The notes under the pieces were generated by a model. The model had not been told where the DNA came from. It worked only from the letters and a program-made list of their open reading frames with translations, and ran no database searches. Positions 5,847 to 7,832 of a stretch of 7,832 bases of DNA are shown here, in pieces. The position numbers and the translations under genes were made by a program. The DNA comes from Methanomassiliicoccales archaeon (GTDB taxonomy: Archaea > Thermoplasmatota > Thermoplasmata > Methanomassiliicoccales > JACIVX01). Where the stretch lies: positions 1 to 7,832 of the forward strand of contig JAJRAH010000026.1 in NCBI GenBank assembly GCA_028679985.1, given 5' to 3'. Numbering within the stretch: position 1 is the stretch's first letter; each line of letters opens with the position of its first letter.

Positions 5847-6911
5847 CTACTTTAACAATCGCTTCGAATGGGCAAGCTCTGCGTTCGATACGGAACCGCC
5901 AGCTCCACCTCGAATGGTGTTGTGTGACAGAATGAACATCTTGTAGAACCTTCCCGTTTTCCTCAACCTTCCCACCGTGACCGCCATGCCTCTCGCTCTC
6001 TCCGGCTGCCCGGCATTGACGTCCATCAGCGGCTGGGGACGGTTCTCTTCGGATCTGACTATTATCGGAACGCGAGGAGCGATGGGGAGCCTCAGGCGCT
6101 GAGGATCGGCCCTGAACCCTGACAGGCATCTCCTTAGTTCTTCGAGCGTCGGCTCCTCCCTCAGGGTCATGGTTACCGATTCCAGGTGACCGTCCACCAC
6201 TGGGACTCTGGCGCAGTTCGCGAGCATTGCGAACTCGGCGGGAACGATCTTCCCGCCCTCCAGTCTGCCGAGCATCTTCAGAATCTCGATCTCCATCTTC
6301 TCCTCTTCGTTCTTGATGTACGGCACCACATTGCCGAGTATGTCGAGTGAAGGCACCCCGGGGTAGCCCGCTCCCGATACGGCCTGGAAAGTCGTCACGA
6401 CGACCATTTCCAATCCATACTCGTCGTCTATCGCTTTCAAGGGAATTGCGAGTCCAGTCGCCGAGCAGTTGGGGTTCGTGACGATGAACCCGCCGTCGGA
6501 GTAAGTGGGCTGCGTCCGTATTATGTCCAGATGGGGGGCGTTGACCTCCGGTATGAGCACTGGAACGTCGGTTCTCATTCTGTGCGAGGCCGCGTTGGAG
6601 AAGACAGGGACGCCAGCGGACGCAAGCGATGACTCGTAATCCTTAGCTATGTCAGATGGCAGTCCGCTGAAGGCCATCTCGCATGTCTTGCTTATCCTCT
6701 TCGGATCTATCTGTTCGATCACCATGTCGAGCGTCTCGGATCTGAAGACATAATCCTTCAGCTTGAGAACGTCGCCGAGCTTCTTGCCTTCCGACCTCTC
6801 CGAGGCATGAAGGCTGCTTATCTCGAAATACGGATGCTTCTCAAGCAGCTGTATGAATCTCTGTCCGATCATTCCCGTCGCGCCCAGTACCGCCACTTCT
6901 GTTTTTCTCAT
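5847..6911 (-). CDS. asd: Aspartate-semialdehyde dehydrogenase, archaeal type
   Basis: Asd reduces aspartyl phosphate to aspartate semialdehyde with NADPH, at the branch to lysine, threonine and methionine. The 354-residue protein starts with the dinucleotide-binding loop VLGATGMIGQRF (8-19). The catalytic Cys149 is in TNPNCSATG, and His242 in VVDGHLESV is the probable general base. GAGYPGVPSLDILGNVVPYI and the overall length fit the archaeal/fungal branch of the family better than the common bacterial one. The ATG directly follows the TGA of tyrA with no gap (TGAATG), and GGAGGAG lies five bases before it, inside the end of tyrA. Downstream are three genes for turning aspartate semialdehyde into homocysteine, so this copy probably feeds that step. 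Archaea using the AroA'/AroB' route also need aspartate semialdehyde for aromatic synthesis, which could explain the position after tyrA. Confidence 0.96.
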   Translation of the reverse strand: MRKTEVAVLGATGMIGQRFIQLLEKHPYFEISSLHASERSEGKKLGDVLKLKDYVFRSETLDMVIEQIDPKRISKTCEMAFSGLPSDIAKDYESSLASAGVPVFSNAASHRMRTDVPVLIPEVNAPHLDIIRTQPTYSDGGFIVTNPNCSATGLAIPLKAIDDEYGLEMVVVTTFQAVSGAGYPGVPSLDILGNVVPYIKNEEEKMEIEILKMLGRLEGGKIVPAEFAMLANCARVPVVDGHLESVTMTLREEPTLEELRRCLSGFRADPQRLRLPIAPRVPIIVRSEENRPQPLMDVNAGQPERARGMAVTVGRLRKTGRFYKMFILSHNTIRGGAGGSVSNAELAHSKRLLK

Positions 6912-7832
6912 TCAGTCTCCTCCGAAGTATTTCTTTCCGTTCTCCATGATCTCCGTGAGCAGACGCCTGTCCTCGCTCGATGCCGCCTGCCCGATCTCCT
7001 TTATGGATCTCGCGAGCAATTCCAGCGCCCTATTATTCTCCGGATTAAGATGCTGTATCTCGTAGTACAGCTCGGGATTCTCGAAAGCGACGTCCCTGCT
7101 CGTCCCTGCCTGCTTCCTGAAGGTCGTCGAAGCGACATTCTCCAGCGTCGCGTAGTCGATTCCAGTCTTCGTAAGTGCGTCGAAGAATGCGATATTCACG
7201 GCATGGCTCAGTCCCAAGACGCAGGCCATGAGCACGTCGTGGTCCTCTATCCGCATCCTAATCATGCGTGCACCGCCCCAGTTCAGGAGTTCGGTCGCAG
7301 CATCCGTCGCTGCCTCGGAACCGCAGTCGCACATGATAATGTTCCTGTTGAAGATCGATTCGGTGTCTGGACCGAACATGGGATGAACGCTGCAAGCTGA
7401 GATGCCCTCCTTTACCGCCTCCTTCAAGACGGGCATTACGGGCGTCTTGATGGACGAAATATCGAACAGCGTGGCGGAAGGATGCAGATCGATCAATCGC
7501 TTCAGACACTTCCTCGCAACCGAAATCGGAGTGGCGACGATTATGAAGTCGGAGGTTGAGGCAGCGGACTCCAGACTCGAAGCGTTCGGGAAGTCGGCGG
7601 ATCGAACGACGTCGCATACGACCGGCCTGTGCCCCCTGGATCTCAGGTATCTGCACATCCAAGAACCCATCTTGCCGGCTCCTCCGATCACCAGTACTTC
7701 CTTGGGCTTCGATGGCTTGGGCAGAGTGCTCTGCGCGTCGACCGACTCCCTTATCAGCGTCAGGGCGATCTGTCGCGCCGTCCCTTCCCTCACTCCCAAT
7801 CGCGCCCCCTGCTCGACGAAACGAGATATCAC
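6912..7832 (-). CDS. tyrA: Chorismate mutase/prephenate dehydrogenase fusion (5' end cut off by window)
   Basis: The frame is open to the right edge, so the GTG at the edge is not a start; 306 codons are visible. The first 34 residues (FVEQGARLGVREGTARQIAL and on) look like the last helix of an AroQ-type chorismate mutase domain. After a Pro/Ser/Lys linker (about 35-44) comes a Rossmann NAD-binding domain with VIGGAGKMGSWM (48-59), then DISSIKTPV (124-132) and HPMFGPD (150-156), whose His is the expected catalytic residue of prephenate dehydrogenase. The rest is the helical dimerisation domain, ending at YFGGD with no prephenate dehydratase or ACT domain, unlike the three-domain fusion known in Archaeoglobus. 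The enzyme would take chorismate through prephenate to 4-hydroxyphenylpyruvate for tyrosine. It is followed without a gap by asd. Most of the mutase domain, with its active-site residues, is outside the window. Confidence 0.92.
   Translation of the reverse strand: MISRFVEQGARLGVREGTARQIALTLIRESVDAQSTLPKPSKPKEVLVIGGAGKMGSWMCRYLRSRGHRPVVCDVVRSADFPNASSLESAASTSDFIIVATPISVARKCLKRLIDLHPSATLFDISSIKTPVMPVLKEAVKEGISACSVHPMFGPDTESIFNRNIIMCDCGSEAATDAATELLNWGGARMIRMRIEDHDVLMACVLGLSHAVNIAFFDALTKTGIDYATLENVASTTFRKQAGTSRDVAFENPELYYEIQHLNPENNRALELLARSIKEIGQAASSEDRRLLTEIMENGKKYFGGD

Noticed and set aside
1..7832. CRISPR arrays, insertion sequences, tRNA genes or phage-defence genes
   Set aside because: No direct repeats with regular spacing, transposase-like frames, tRNA-like cloverleaf sequences or defence-type domains were recognised; coding sequence for amino-acid synthesis fills nearly the entire window.

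Overview
The window carries nine protein genes, all on the minus strand and densely packed. It reads as two adjacent amino-acid biosynthesis operons of an archaeon, very probably a euryarchaeon in the broad sense. The evidence for Archaea is the trio of a COG1900/DUF39 homocysteine-synthesis protein, a NIL-domain ferredoxin and a COG2122/UPF0280 protein, a set best known from methanogens. Supporting this are an archaeal-type aspartate-semialdehyde dehydrogenase, a chorismate mutase-prephenate dehydrogenase fusion, and a TATA-like box with a purine-rich flank upstream of hisG. Shine-Dalgarno sites of the GGAGGTGA type are common, and base composition is moderately GC-rich throughout with no sign of foreign DNA. 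I cannot name the genus.

Operon 1, in transcription order from the right edge: chorismate mutase/prephenate dehydrogenase (tyrA, 5' end cut off, 7832-6912), aspartate-semialdehyde dehydrogenase (asd, 6911-5847), a 62-base gap with a small hairpin, the COG1900 protein (5784-4618), the NIL-ferredoxin (4618-4211) and the COG2122 protein (4217-3486). Asd makes aspartate semialdehyde; the next three proteins are the set implicated in converting aspartate semialdehyde plus sulfide to homocysteine, the precursor of methionine. Aspartate semialdehyde is also a precursor of dehydroquinate in the archaeal AroA'/AroB' route to aromatics, so its place next to tyrA may not be accidental.

Operon 2 starts after a 98-base gap holding a likely promoter: hisG (3387-2524), hisC (2513-1464), hisH (1473-874), hisA (883-167) and the first 56 codons of hisB (170-1). 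Most junctions overlap by 4 or 10 bases, which suggests translational coupling. hisG is the long, self-regulated form. hisF, hisE, hisI and hisD are not in the window and may lie beyond the left edge or elsewhere.

There is no sign of tRNA or rRNA genes, mobile elements, CRISPR arrays or recognisable long repeats, and no gene-free stretch longer than 98 bases. I do not see a previously undescribed system. The most informative features are the complete clustering of the sulfide-to-homocysteine genes with asd, a COG1900 protein without CBS domains, and a divergent HisB N-terminus.
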